Assembly (NCBI GenBank): GCA_016706545.1
Contig: JADJJK010000027.1
Location: forward strand, 1 to 42,251
From: Myxococcales bacterium
GTDB taxonomy: Bacteria > Myxococcota_A > Polyangia > Haliangiales > Haliangiaceae
Direction: 5' to 3'
Length of the DNA stretch: 42,251 bases
Of this stretch, positions 1 through 7,690 are shown piece after piece. The notes beneath the pieces were generated by a model. That model searched no databases and was not told where the DNA came from. It worked only from the letters and a program-made list of their open reading frames with translations. Made by a program: the position numbers and the translations under genes. The stretch's first letter is position 1, and every line of letters starts with the position of its first letter.

Positions 1-45
1 GATCCGTTCCGGGTTCTGGGTTCTGGTACAAACCAAAAAAATCAG

Positions 46-240
46 GGTTCTGAAAACAGCAGGGGCTGTGAGGCGGTGTGGAGAGGCGCGATGTCCCCTC
101 AGGCACGCCTGCTGCATCTGGCCCTCCTGCGCCTCTCCAAGGGCTGTGGTCAACCGCGCCGCGTACGCGCATTCCCACTTGCCCGGGCTCGACGGGCGCG
201 GTTGTCCACAGCCCGGCACCGTCCACAGCCCCGGGGCTTC
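46..240. repeat. Structured repeat, copy A (RAYT-associated type)
   Basis: This copy shares its parts, in order, with two copies at 5645-6015. A first arm GGGCTGTG (63-70) can pair with CCACAGCCC (206-214). Inside lie two hairpins: GGAGAGGCGC (80-89) with GCGCCTCTCC (129-138), and CAACCGCGCC (151-160) with GGCGCGGTTG (195-204). A second GGGCTGTGG (141-149) could replace the first arm. The 3' end contains TTGTCCACA (202-210), which also matches a high-GC DnaA box. The copy sits upstream of the broken HNH gene and 5.5 kb from the transposase. Pairings were found by eye, without a folding calculation. Confidence 0.8.
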
Positions 241-574
241 CGCGGAGACGCGCTGCGACTTGGATCACGTCACGTTTCCGCAGAGGTTTCCGCGATCTCG
301 ATCTCAGATCCCGGTTCGCTCGCGTCCGCCTGCCGGACGCATTCGCCAACTACAGATCTTCTATCCAATATCCATCTCAAATATAAACATTCATCTTGAC
401 ACCTCCCGCGTCAGCGCACCCTCCACGCTGCCAACCCGCCGCATTCTCTTCACCCGCGGCCCCCACGCGCGGCGCATTACCCATCCACTGGCGTACCGCA
501 CGAAAAATCGCGCTACCCGCGCTTCCGCGGCACCTGGAGCACGCCATGCGCCAAGTCCGGCGCCGAAAACCGCC
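241..574. other. Gene-free stretch before the HNH pseudogene
   Basis: I see no convincing gene here. The stretch includes an AT-rich island (about 355-400) that contrasts with the GC-rich surroundings and holds a TTGACA at 396-401, but no good -10 follows at normal spacing. Three TTCCGCGG-like words occur (near 237, 275 and 525), resembling a palindrome repeated inside the downstream pseudogene. Confidence 0.4.
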
Positions 575-2476
575 ATGCTACAAGAGTGCATGCGCGAGCC
601 TCTCTCCGTCGAGGAAGTTCAAGCGCTCGGCGAGCACATCGCCGAGCAAGCCGTCCACCTGGACGCCGCCATGCATCGCCTACTGGCCGACCTGCGGACG
701 TTCGACGCGGCCGGCGGCTGGTACCGCCAGGGCTTTGGCACGTGCGCCCACTGGCTGAGCTGGCGAGTCGGCTGGGACCTCGGCACCGCGCGCGAACACC
801 TGCGAGTGGCCAGGGCGCTGCACACCTTGCCGCTCGTATCAGAGGCATTGTCCGCGGGAAGATCTCGTATTCTAAGACTCGTGCCATCACTCGCGTGGCC
901 ACCGCCGCCACCGAAGCGGTGCTCCTTGGCTACGCGCAGCACTGCACCGCCAGCCAGCTCGAGACGGTGTGCCGCAAGGTCGGCGTGCTCGGCGCAGACG
1001 CCGCCAGCAAGGCCGTACGCCCACACGACAGCGAGCGCTACGTGGCGCACACGACGACGGCCTCTGGCATGGTGTGCGTCAAGGCGTGCCTGCGCCCCGA
1101 CGAGGCCGCGCTGCTACTTCAAGTACTGCAGCAAGCCGCCGTGGACTGCACGCGCGAGGCGGCGGAGCCTTCCGCGGAAACGTCGGCGGCTTCCGAGGAG
1201 ACGTCCGCACCTGCCGAGCGAGCGGCTGACGTTTCCGCGGAGGTTGCTGACGTTTCCGCGGAAGCGCCAGCACCTGCCGAGCGAGCGGCTGACGTTTCCG
1301 CGGAAGCGCAGCGCTCTTCCACCACGACCACCACGCGCCGCCCGTACAACCGCGCCGATGGCCTGATGGCCCTGGTCCAGTCCTACGCACGAGGTAGCCG
1401 CGCCGAGCGCGCGCCCGTTGAGCTGATCGTCACGGTACCCGTGGCGCTGCTGCAGCCGTCCGCCGCGACTACCGACTCAGCCACCGGCACCTCCGACTCC
1501 ACCGCCGCCACCTCCGCAACCACCGATCTCCCCCTCGCCCCGCCACCTTCACCGACCGTGGCGCCTCGCTGCCGGTGGCCCTCACCGTCGAGTCCGACCT
1601 GGCGTCTCTCCGCAAGCCACCCGCCGCCTGGCCTGCGACTGCGGCCTGGTCGTCGCCACGGGGCCACCATCGGCCGGCACCTCCATCGCCGACGCCCCCT
1701 CTCCATCGGCCGCAAGCGCACCATCCCCGCCGCCCTCAAGCGCGCGCTCTTGCTACGCGATCGCACTTGCCGCTTCCCCGGCTGCGACCACCGCCTGTTC
1801 CTCGAAGGCCACCACCTGCGGCACTGGGCCGATGGCGGCGAGACTAGCCTGCCCAACCTGGCGCTGCTCTGCTCGCTCCATCACGCCTACGTCCGGGCGC
1901 GGCTATCGCATCACGCAATCACGCACCGGCGCGCTTGCCTTCGAAGATCCGCAAGGCCGCGCCGTCGTGCCGCTGCCGCCGCGCCCGGCGCCGCCGCTGC
2001 TCGGCTGGCCCGCGATCCATGCTGCCAACACCACCAAGGCCCCGCTGCCGCTGACCGCCACCACCGGCCAGTGCCGCTGGCGCGGTGAGCGCGTCGATAG
2101 CTGGGACGCCGCCGCCACCGTCACGCGCATCCAGCGCCGCGCCGACGCGGCAGCCGCACCCGCCCCCGCACCTTCCGTCCCCACCGCGCCGCTCGTCGCC
2201 GCACCGCCAGCGTCCCCACCATCCGCGTTCCCCCGCACACCCTCACCACCCTCCCCACTCCCATCTCTCGCCGATCCCCCGCTCGATCCCGACGGCCTCC
2301 CCCTCCGCGGCCTGTGGGACGACCTCGATCGTCACAGCGCCATCGAGCGCTGGGTCCTCGCGGAGATGGAGGCTACCGGCGTCGACCCGCTCTCCATCGG
2401 CCGCCCCTTGCCGGACCACCTGCAGCACCCGTCACAACGGCCTTCCCAGCGCCGGTCGCAGCGTGCCTGGCGCTAG
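575..2476 (+). pseudogene. Broken DUF222/HNH endonuclease gene
   Basis: Conserved pieces of one protein lie in different frames along this stretch. The DUF222-like N-terminus (SVEEVQALGEHIAEQ, then GFGTCAHWLSWR) starts at ATG 575 and runs to about 860. The next part (SYSKTRAITRVAT) continues in another frame after an apparent one-base loss near 862. Further shifts occur near 1550, 1700 and 1893. The HNH part is recognisable at 1720-1880, with CRFPGCDHRLFLEGHH, a downstream GGETSLPNL and LCSLHH. The last piece (about 1890-2476) reads to a normal stop. DUF222/HNH proteins are putative nucleases often found in many copies and linked to mobile DNA. At least four shifts argue for a decayed gene, but clustered sequencing errors cannot be excluded. 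Confidence 0.8.
1207..1305. repeat. In-frame 35-bp direct repeat with TTCCGCGGAA palindromes
   Basis: A 35-bp block at 1207-1241 recurs at 1270-1304, offset by 63 bp (21 codons). The 10-bp palindrome TTCCGCGGAA occurs at 1170-1179, 1254-1263 and 1296-1305, with a near copy at 1233-1242. In the reading frame of the pseudogene it encodes repeated VSAE between the DUF222 and HNH parts, a low-complexity linker. Confidence 0.85.
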
Positions 2477-2575
2477 CGGGATCTCGGGCAAGGCGCGGCT
2501 CGACCCGCGCTCCTGGCCCGGACCGCGAGGAGCCGCGACGCTGCGAAAGCCGATGGATCGGCGGCTGCCACCGGG

Positions 2576-2630
2576 CAGTCCCTCGTCCCAGTCCCTCGTC
2601 CCAGTCCCTCGTCCCAGTCCCTCGTCCCAG
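2576..2630. repeat. 13-bp tandem repeat, four copies
   Basis: The unit CAGTCCCTCGTCC is repeated four times without change (starts 2576, 2589, 2602, 2615), ending in a partial CAG. It lies between the HNH pseudogene and the transporter gene. Because 13 is not a multiple of three, it is unlikely to be coding. Confidence 0.95.
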
Positions 2631-2747
2631 GGGAAATGATCAGCACCGCAGGGACGACGGACTGGCGACAAACAGCGAGGAATCAGCGGACGCGCCGGAG
2701 CGCGCCTCCGCATCCGCGGTGTGCATGGTAGGTTGCGGGGCCGCCAG

Positions 2748-4601
2748 ATGCTCGCCGCGCTGCTCGTCCCCCTCGTGGCTGTCACGCTCGGCGCGTCCCT
2801 GTCCGTGCTCGGCGGCGTCCGGCCGCGCGTGCTCTTGCCCATCCGCGGGTTCGCGCTGGCGGCGGTGGTCACCTCGGTGGCCGTCCACCTGGTGCCCGAG
2901 GCCATGGCCGCCGCTGGCGTGTGGGTGTTGGCGGCGTTCGCCGGCGGGCTGTGGCTGCCGCTGTGGCTGGCCAAGAGCCGACGAGATCCGGCCGGCCGGC
3001 TGCACCACCGTCGCCTGGCCTCCGAGCTGGGCTTTGTCGCCGTGCTGATCCACCAGGTCGGAGACGGGGTGGCGCTCGGCACGCTGGGCAGCGCCGGCCA
3101 CGCGGACCACTCCCACTGGGATGTGCTGCTGGGCATCCTGGCGCACACGGTGCCGCTGGCCGCGGTGGTGACCTTGCCCTTCGTCGAGCGCGGCCTGCGC
3201 CAGGTGATCTGGCGCGCCGGCCTCTTGATCTCGGCGAGCGCCGTGGGCGTCCTGGGCGCCGAGTGGCTGAGCGCCATGCACGGGGAGGTCCTGCCCTGGC
3301 TGTCGGCGGCGGTGGCGGGCACGCTGCTGCATATCCTGGCCCACGACGAGCCGTCGCTCGAGCGCCCGTCGGCGCTGCGCACCGCCGAGCTCCTGGCCAT
3401 GCTCGCCGGCGCGGCGCTGCCGGTGGCGCTAGCGGGTGAACATGAGCTCCCGGTGCTGACCGCGCTCGCCGAGCACGCCAAGCCGCTGGCGCCGGTCTTG
3501 CTCCTGGGCCTGGGCGCCGCCGTGCTCTTGCGCGGCACCAGCGCCGCCGCGCTGCCCGCCGGGCGCGCTGGGCTCTGGGCGGGCTTCGCCGCCGCGGTCC
3601 GCGCGCCGAGCTGCGCGTGCGAGGTCGCCGAGGCCGCTGGCACCTCGCGCCGCCCCACCGCGCGGCAGCTCGCCTTCTTGCTGGCGGCGCCGGAGCTGCA
3701 CATCGGCACGTTGCTGTTGACCGCCGCGCTCTTTGGCTGGGCCTGGGCGGCCCTGCGCGTGCTCCTCGCGTTGGCCCTGGCCGCGCTGCTGGTGGCGCTC
3801 CTCGGCTCCTCTGCCGAGCCCGACTCGAATGGGAGCGTGCACCCGGCGCCCACCGACACCAGGACGCGGTGGCGAGATCAGCTCGCGGAGACGCTGGTCC
3901 ACGCGGGCCCCTGGCTCGCCGCTGGCCTGGTGGTGACCTGCTGGTTCGCCGTGACGCTCGATCCCGGATGGCTCGACAGCGCGCCGCTGCCGTCGCTGGG
4001 GAGCTACGGGCTGGCGCTGATGGTCGCCGCGCTCGCCACGGTCGCGTACGTCTGCGCCTGGGCCGCCACCCCCGTCGCCGCGGTGCTCATGGACCGCGGC
4101 CTGCCGCCGCTCTTGGCGATCATCGGCCTGGTCATCGGCTCGCTCACCAACCGCGAGGTAGTGGCGGTGTTGACCGCCGCCCTCGGCCGCAAGGTCCTCG
4201 CCGTCCTCGCCGCGGTGGTGCTGGCCGCCGCCCTCGCCGCCGCCGCCCTCACCGCGTGGGCGCCCGCGCCTTCGCCGCTGCCCTCGCCGCCGCCGTGGCT
4301 CTCCTCTGTGGCCGCGATCGCGCTCGGCGCCGCGGCGCTCTACTCGCTGTGGCGATACGGCCTGTCCGCCTGGCTCGAGCCGCTGCTGTCCGACGCTGGC
4401 GGCCACCAGCACCACCAGCACGCCGAGACCGAGCCGTGCCGCGACGGCTGCCACGATCCGCACGCCCCGGCGCCGCCGCAGCTCGAGGAAAAGGCACAGG
4501 ACGGCGCGTCCCACGGCGCGCACGACCACCACACCCCGCACGGTGCGCACGACCATCGCCACGATCCGCACGACCATCACCACCACAAGCATCCCCACTG
4601 A
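2748..4601 (+). CDS. ZIP-like / DUF318 (ArsP-like) permease fusion with His-rich tail
   Basis: A 617-residue polytopic membrane protein, probably moving metal or metalloid ions. Residues 1-200 look like a ZIP transporter: HLVPEA near 47, HQVGDG at 102-107 where ZIP proteins have their metal-binding HNxxDG helix, and LAHTVP at 131-136 in place of the second metal helix. Residues 245-540 resemble the DUF318/UPF0718 permease family (ArsP-like), with an APSCACEV segment carrying Cys289 and Cys291, then AFLLAAPELHIG, and in the second half YVCAWAATPVAAVL. Residues 551-617 hold about 21 histidines and two cysteines, a likely metal-binding tail. ATG 2748 gives a clean first membrane segment; a GTG at 2721 would add nine residues. 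The substrate is unknown, and the fusion is unusual in my knowledge of both families. Confidence 0.75.
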   Translation: MLAALLVPLVAVTLGASLSVLGGVRPRVLLPIRGFALAAVVTSVAVHLVPEAMAAAGVWVLAAFAGGLWLPLWLAKSRRDPAGRLHHRRLASELGFVAVLIHQVGDGVALGTLGSAGHADHSHWDVLLGILAHTVPLAAVVTLPFVERGLRQVIWRAGLLISASAVGVLGAEWLSAMHGEVLPWLSAAVAGTLLHILAHDEPSLERPSALRTAELLAMLAGAALPVALAGEHELPVLTALAEHAKPLAPVLLLGLGAAVLLRGTSAAALPAGRAGLWAGFAAAVRAPSCACEVAEAAGTSRRPTARQLAFLLAAPELHIGTLLLTAALFGWAWAALRVLLALALAALLVALLGSSAEPDSNGSVHPAPTDTRTRWRDQLAETLVHAGPWLAAGLVVTCWFAVTLDPGWLDSAPLPSLGSYGLALMVAALATVAYVCAWAATPVAAVLMDRGLPPLLAIIGLVIGSLTNREVVAVLTAALGRKVLAVLAAVVLAAALAAAALTAWAPAPSPLPSPPPWLSSVAAIALGAAALYSLWRYGLSAWLEPLLSDAGGHQHHQHAETEPCRDGCHDPHAPAPPQLEEKAQDGASHGAHDHHTPHGAHDHRHDPHDHHHHKHPH

Positions 4602-4710
4602 TCCACCGCCGCGGCGCCGCCCGTCGTGTGCAACCAAGCGGACAGGTCCGCGCGCGCCGGCGCAGCTGGCCGCCTGGTCGCCGCCCCGTGGCCATGCGAG
4701 ATTGCCGCGC

Positions 4711-5598
4711 ATGATGCGTCTTGTGGTTCTCGTCCAGCTCTCGCTACTCCTGGCGTCCTGCTCCTCGGGCGCCGAGCGCAGGGGCGCCATGCCCGTGACC
4801 ACGCCCGCCGGGTCCAGCGCGCCGGCCCCAAAAGACAGCGCCGGGGACCTCCGCGTCGCCACGGCGCTCGCCGCGCTGACCACGCGGCCGGCTTGCCTGG
4901 TCGTCCGCTGGCCGGACGGCAGCGAGCGCCGCAGCTCCCAGCCCGCCTGCGCCGAGCGCCGCCTGCCCGCCTCCACCTTCAAGCTCCCCAACGCGCTCAT
5001 CGGCGCCGAGCTGGGCTTGCTCGACAGCGCCGAGGCCATCCTGCCGTACGATGCGCAGCGCTACCCCGCGCAACCGGACTGGCCGCAGGGCTGGGCGCAG
5101 CCGCAGCCCCTGCGCGCCGCGCTGGAGCTCTCCGCCGTGCCGCTGTTTCGCGGCCTGGCCGTGCGCATCGGCGCCGCGCGCATGCGCCGCTACCTGGACC
5201 TCCTCGCCTACGGCAACGCCACGTTCTCCGACGACCTCGATCACTTCTGGCTGGACGGCAAGCTCGCCATCTCTGCCGATGAGCAGGTCGCGTTCCTGGC
5301 CAGGCTCGCCGCCGGCACCTTGCCCGTCTCCGCGCGCGCCCACGCCATCGTCCGCGCCGCCATGCCCGCCGAGACCCAGGGCGACGCCACCATGCGCTGG
5401 AAGACCGGCACCGCCCGCGCCGCCACCGGATGGATCGCCTGGCTGGTGGGCTGGATCGAGCGGCCCGAGGGCACCTATCCGTTCGCCTGCCGCATCGACG
5501 ACGAGCGCGCTGACATGTCGCTCGTGCGCGCCGACCGCCTGCGCGCGTGCCGCGGCGCCCTGGCCGCGCTGGGCCTGATGCCCGCCCCCGTGCAGTGA
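4711..5598 (+). CDS. Class D (OXA-type) beta-lactamase, lipoprotein
   Basis: A serine beta-lactamase of class D, 295 residues. All family motifs are present in order: STFK at 88-91 (nucleophile Ser88, Lys91 to be carboxylated), SAV at 141-143, YGN at 167-169, FWLDG at 179-183 with the conserved tryptophan, and KTGT at 231-234. The N-terminus is a lipoprotein signal with LLASC, lipidated at Cys17, so the enzyme should be anchored facing the periplasm. ATG 4711 is followed by a second ATG at 4714; either may start translation. It lies 109 bp after the permease gene, same strand. Base composition matches the neighbours, which suggests a resident gene. Whether it hydrolyses carbapenems or only narrow-spectrum penicillins cannot be read from the sequence. 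Confidence 0.93.
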   Translation: MMRLVVLVQLSLLLASCSSGAERRGAMPVTTPAGSSAPAPKDSAGDLRVATALAALTTRPACLVVRWPDGSERRSSQPACAERRLPASTFKLPNALIGAELGLLDSAEAILPYDAQRYPAQPDWPQGWAQPQPLRAALELSAVPLFRGLAVRIGAARMRRYLDLLAYGNATFSDDLDHFWLDGKLAISADEQVAFLARLAAGTLPVSARAHAIVRAAMPAETQGDATMRWKTGTARAATGWIAWLVGWIERPEGTYPFACRIDDERADMSLVRADRLRACRGALAALGLMPAPVQ

Positions 5599-5644
5599 GC
5601 ACCGCGCGCGCAGTTCACGTGGCACGCGCCTCGAACAAACAAAG

Positions 5645-5780
5645 GATCTGGCTTCTGCGAAGCAGCAGGGGCTGTGGTCGGTGTGGAAAGGCGAGGGCTG
5701 TGCGTCAACCGCGCCGCGTGCGAACACCGACGATGCGCTCAGCTCGATGCGCGCGGTTGTCCACAGCCCGCCACCGTCCA
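5645..5780. repeat. Structured repeat, copy B (lacks one hairpin)
   Basis: This copy opens with a small hairpin GCTTC-TGC-GAAGC (5651-5663), then GGGCTGTGG (5669-5677), which can pair with CCACAGCCC (5761-5769). The second hairpin, CAACCGCGC (5706-5714) with GCGCGGTTG (5751-5759), is intact. Compared with copy C, the loop and 3' arm of the GGAAAGGCG hairpin are deleted (join near 5693), so only its 5' arm remains. TTGTCCACA lies at 5757-5765. It is in tandem with copy C and upstream of the transposase gene. Confidence 0.88.
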
Positions 5781-5824
5781 TCTCTCTCTCCGGTTTCTGG
5801 TTCTCTGAAAACCAAAACAAAAGA

Positions 5825-6015
5825 TCTGGGTTCTGCGAACCAGCAGGGGCTGTGGTCGGTGTGGAAAGGCGCGCAGGCCCCGCCATCGCCCGTGCCGCCC
5901 ACCCACCGCATGCGCCTTTCCAAGGGCTGTGCGTCAACCGCGCCTCGTGCGAACACCGACGATGCGCTCAGCTCGATGCGCGCGGTTGTCCACAGCCCGC
6001 CACCGTCCATAGCCC
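5825..6015. repeat. Structured repeat, copy C (complete)
   Basis: The fullest copy. A small hairpin GGTTC-TGC-GAACC (5829-5841) is followed by an outer stem GGGCTGTGG (5847-5855) / CCACAGCCC (5990-5998). Inside it lie hairpin 1, GGAAAGGCGC (5863-5872) / GCGCCTTTCC (5912-5921), and hairpin 2, CAACCGCGC (5935-5943) / GCGCGGTTG (5980-5988). Together these could form a three-way junction. An alternative GGGCTGTG arm lies at 5924-5931 and TTGTCCACA at 5986-5994. The transposase gene starts 98 bp downstream. Confidence 0.9.
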
Positions 6016-6113
6016 CGCCCACGCCGCCACTCAGCTCCACTCATGAACCGCATTCACATCGCATCTCGTATTGCCATCCACCCAGTACATTGATAATCTG
6101 TGCCGGAAATCAA

Positions 6114-6860
6114 ATGGCACTCTCCTCGCGCCATCACAAGTCTGCGCAGCTCACGCTGGACTCCGCGCGTAAGCCCACCGGCCACGGCGGCTGGCGCCCC
6201 GGCGCCGGCCGGCCGCGTGGCCGCAAGACGGTGAGCCATGACGCCCGCGAGCGCTTCGCCGCCCGCCACCCGCTGCATGTCACCCTGCGCATCAGGCCCG
6301 GCGTGCAGAGCCTGCGCCGCGGCAAGGTGTGCGCAACCATCCGCGCCGCGCTCGCCGCCGGTGGACACAAGCCCACGTTCCGCGTCGTCGAGTTCAACGC
6401 CTTGCACAACCACCTGCACCTCCTCGTCGAGGCAGAAGGCCCCCAGGCCCTCGCCCGCGGCATGCAGGGGCTACAGGTGAGGCTCGCCCGCCGGATCAAC
6501 CGGCTCCTCGGCCGCACCGGCTCCCTGTTTGCCGCCCGCTATCACGCCCGCGCCTTGCGCACTCCCCGCGAGGTCCGCAACGCGCTCCGATACGTCCTGC
6601 TCAACGCGCGCCACCACGCCGCCGAGCGCGGACGTCAGCTCGCCCGCGACTGGCTTGATCCTTACTCGAGCGCGCCCTGGTTCGACGGCTTCCACGCAGG
6701 CCCGCGCTCGCGCGCGCAGGCGTGTGCGCCTCCGGACTGGCTGGCCTTCCTGCAGCGCCAGGTGCGCCCCACCGCTACCGCGCGCACCTGGCTCCTGGCC
6801 ACCGGCTGGCGCCGCCACGGCCTGCTGCTCCCCACCGAGGTCCCCGGCAGCCTGAACTGA
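6114..6860 (+). CDS. REP-associated (RAYT-like) IS200-family HUH transposase
   Basis: A 248-residue single-stranded-DNA endonuclease-like protein of the Y1/IS200 family, closest to REP-associated tyrosine transposases. The HUH metal motif is HNHLH at 98-102, with His100 and His102, followed by LLVE. The family stretch LARGMQGLQVRLARRINRLLGRTGSLF begins at 113 and is followed by ARYHARALRTPREV. The usual tyrosine in the YxxYxN helix is absent; Tyr143 and Tyr160 are the remaining candidates for the nucleophile. ATG 6114 begins a basic N-terminus rich in GRP/GRK. The open frame extends far upstream without coding-like sequence, so this start is a judgement. RAYTs act on palindromic REP repeats next to their gene, and two structured repeats lie immediately upstream. 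Confidence 0.85.
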   Translation: MALSSRHHKSAQLTLDSARKPTGHGGWRPGAGRPRGRKTVSHDARERFAARHPLHVTLRIRPGVQSLRRGKVCATIRAALAAGGHKPTFRVVEFNALHNHLHLLVEAEGPQALARGMQGLQVRLARRINRLLGRTGSLFAARYHARALRTPREVRNALRYVLLNARHHAAERGRQLARDWLDPYSSAPWFDGFHAGPRSRAQACAPPDWLAFLQRQVRPTATARTWLLATGWRRHGLLLPTEVPGSLN

Positions 6861-7053
6861 TTTGACCACTGCCGACCCGCAGTCAGCGATCGGCCCTTTT
6901 GCCGCTGCTCCGTCGTAGGGGCCGGTCTCCAGGCCCGCCCGGCCGCCGCTACCGCTTCCGCTGCCCCGTCGCGCCCACTCATCGTCTTTGCCGAACCTCG
7001 GCGCCCAAACTATCGAACTACCCTCATGGCGCGCCTGCCCTAAGGTCTGCGCG

Positions 7054-7179
7054 GTGACCCCGCCCGCCGCACCCCGCCGTATCGCGCTGGACTGGATCGA
7101 ACGACTTGGCAATCGCTTGCCGGAGCCGGCGTTGCTGTTCGTCATCCTCGCCGCCGCGGTGATCGCCATGTGCTGGTGA
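7054..7179 (+). pseudogene. N-terminal remnant of an AbgT-family transporter
   Basis: A 41-residue open frame from GTG 7054 matches how AbgT (p-aminobenzoyl-glutamate) transporters begin: DWIERLGNRLPEPALLFVILAA, the first cytoplasmic helix and start of the first membrane span. It stops after MCW, where a normal protein would continue for about 500 residues. A second frame (7170-7310) reads another hydrophobic stretch (VLVIFVVLVIF) and ends at the next gene's start. It may be a fragment of something else. No further AbgT sequence is visible, so this is a deletion relic. Confidence 0.6.
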
Positions 7180-7306
7180 TCTTCGTCGTGCTGGTCATCT
7201 TCGCCGACTTCGCGACCTGGGCCCGGGCGCGCCGCTCACCGTCCTGGGCAGATGATCGCGCGGACGTGGCACGCGCCTTGCTCCTCTACGCAGCGGAGGT
7301 ACCGTC

Positions 7307-7678
7307 ATGATGAAAACGGTGCATGAGGTTCGTGAGTACCACCTGTATGGAGAGGGACTGCACGTGGTGTTTCACCAGGGCGACGCGGACGGGATGAAGC
7401 TCATCTACAACGACAAGGAGTTCTCCGGCCGCGCCCTGTACCGCGAGAAGACGGTGATGGGCCTGGTGGTGTCCGTGCTGGTGGAGTCGATCCCAGATCA
7501 CCCGCGCGCGTTCTTCACCCTGGTGGTGCCAGAGGCGCACCGCCCGGACGGCGTGCGGTCGATCGAGGTGCTCACCTTCGCCGTGCTCTCCACCAAGCAG
7601 ACCGCGGTCGCCGGCTCGGAGGTGGCGGGGCAGGTCGATCGATATGAAGTGGTCCGCCTCAAGGGTAACGCCTGGTAA
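7307..7678 (+). CDS. Small conserved-type protein of unknown function (123 aa)
   Basis: I do not recognise a named family. The protein is soluble, without signal peptide or membrane span, and has the alternating hydrophobic pattern of a small beta-rich fold (VMGLVVSVLVESIP, then FFTLVVPE). The ending (YEVVRLKGNAW) recalls small hypothetical proteins in other bacteria that I know only by appearance. A clear ribosome binding site GGAGG (7295-7299) lies 7 bases before ATG 7307. The next gene follows after 12 bp, so the two are probably co-transcribed and may work together. Confidence 0.75.
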   Translation: MMKTVHEVREYHLYGEGLHVVFHQGDADGMKLIYNDKEFSGRALYREKTVMGLVVSVLVESIPDHPRAFFTLVVPEAHRPDGVRSIEVLTFAVLSTKQTAVAGSEVAGQVDRYEVVRLKGNAW

Positions 7679-7690
7679 AGGAGGTTCGTC

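Noticed and set aside
2432..3859. Long reverse open frame opposite the permease fusion
   Set aside because: It is antisense to strong membrane-protein motifs and has low-complexity Ser/Ala/Arg content, typical of shadow frames in GC-rich DNA.
3429..5039. 536-codon reverse frame across permease and beta-lactamase genes
   Set aside because: Composition is almost all Arg/Gly/Glu, with no family motif, and it covers two well-supported genes on the other strand.
5645..6015. Replication origin, because of TTGTCCACA words and inverted repeats
   Set aside because: There is one such word per repeat unit rather than a cluster, no dnaA/dnaN/parAB genes nearby, and a better explanation in the transposase next door.
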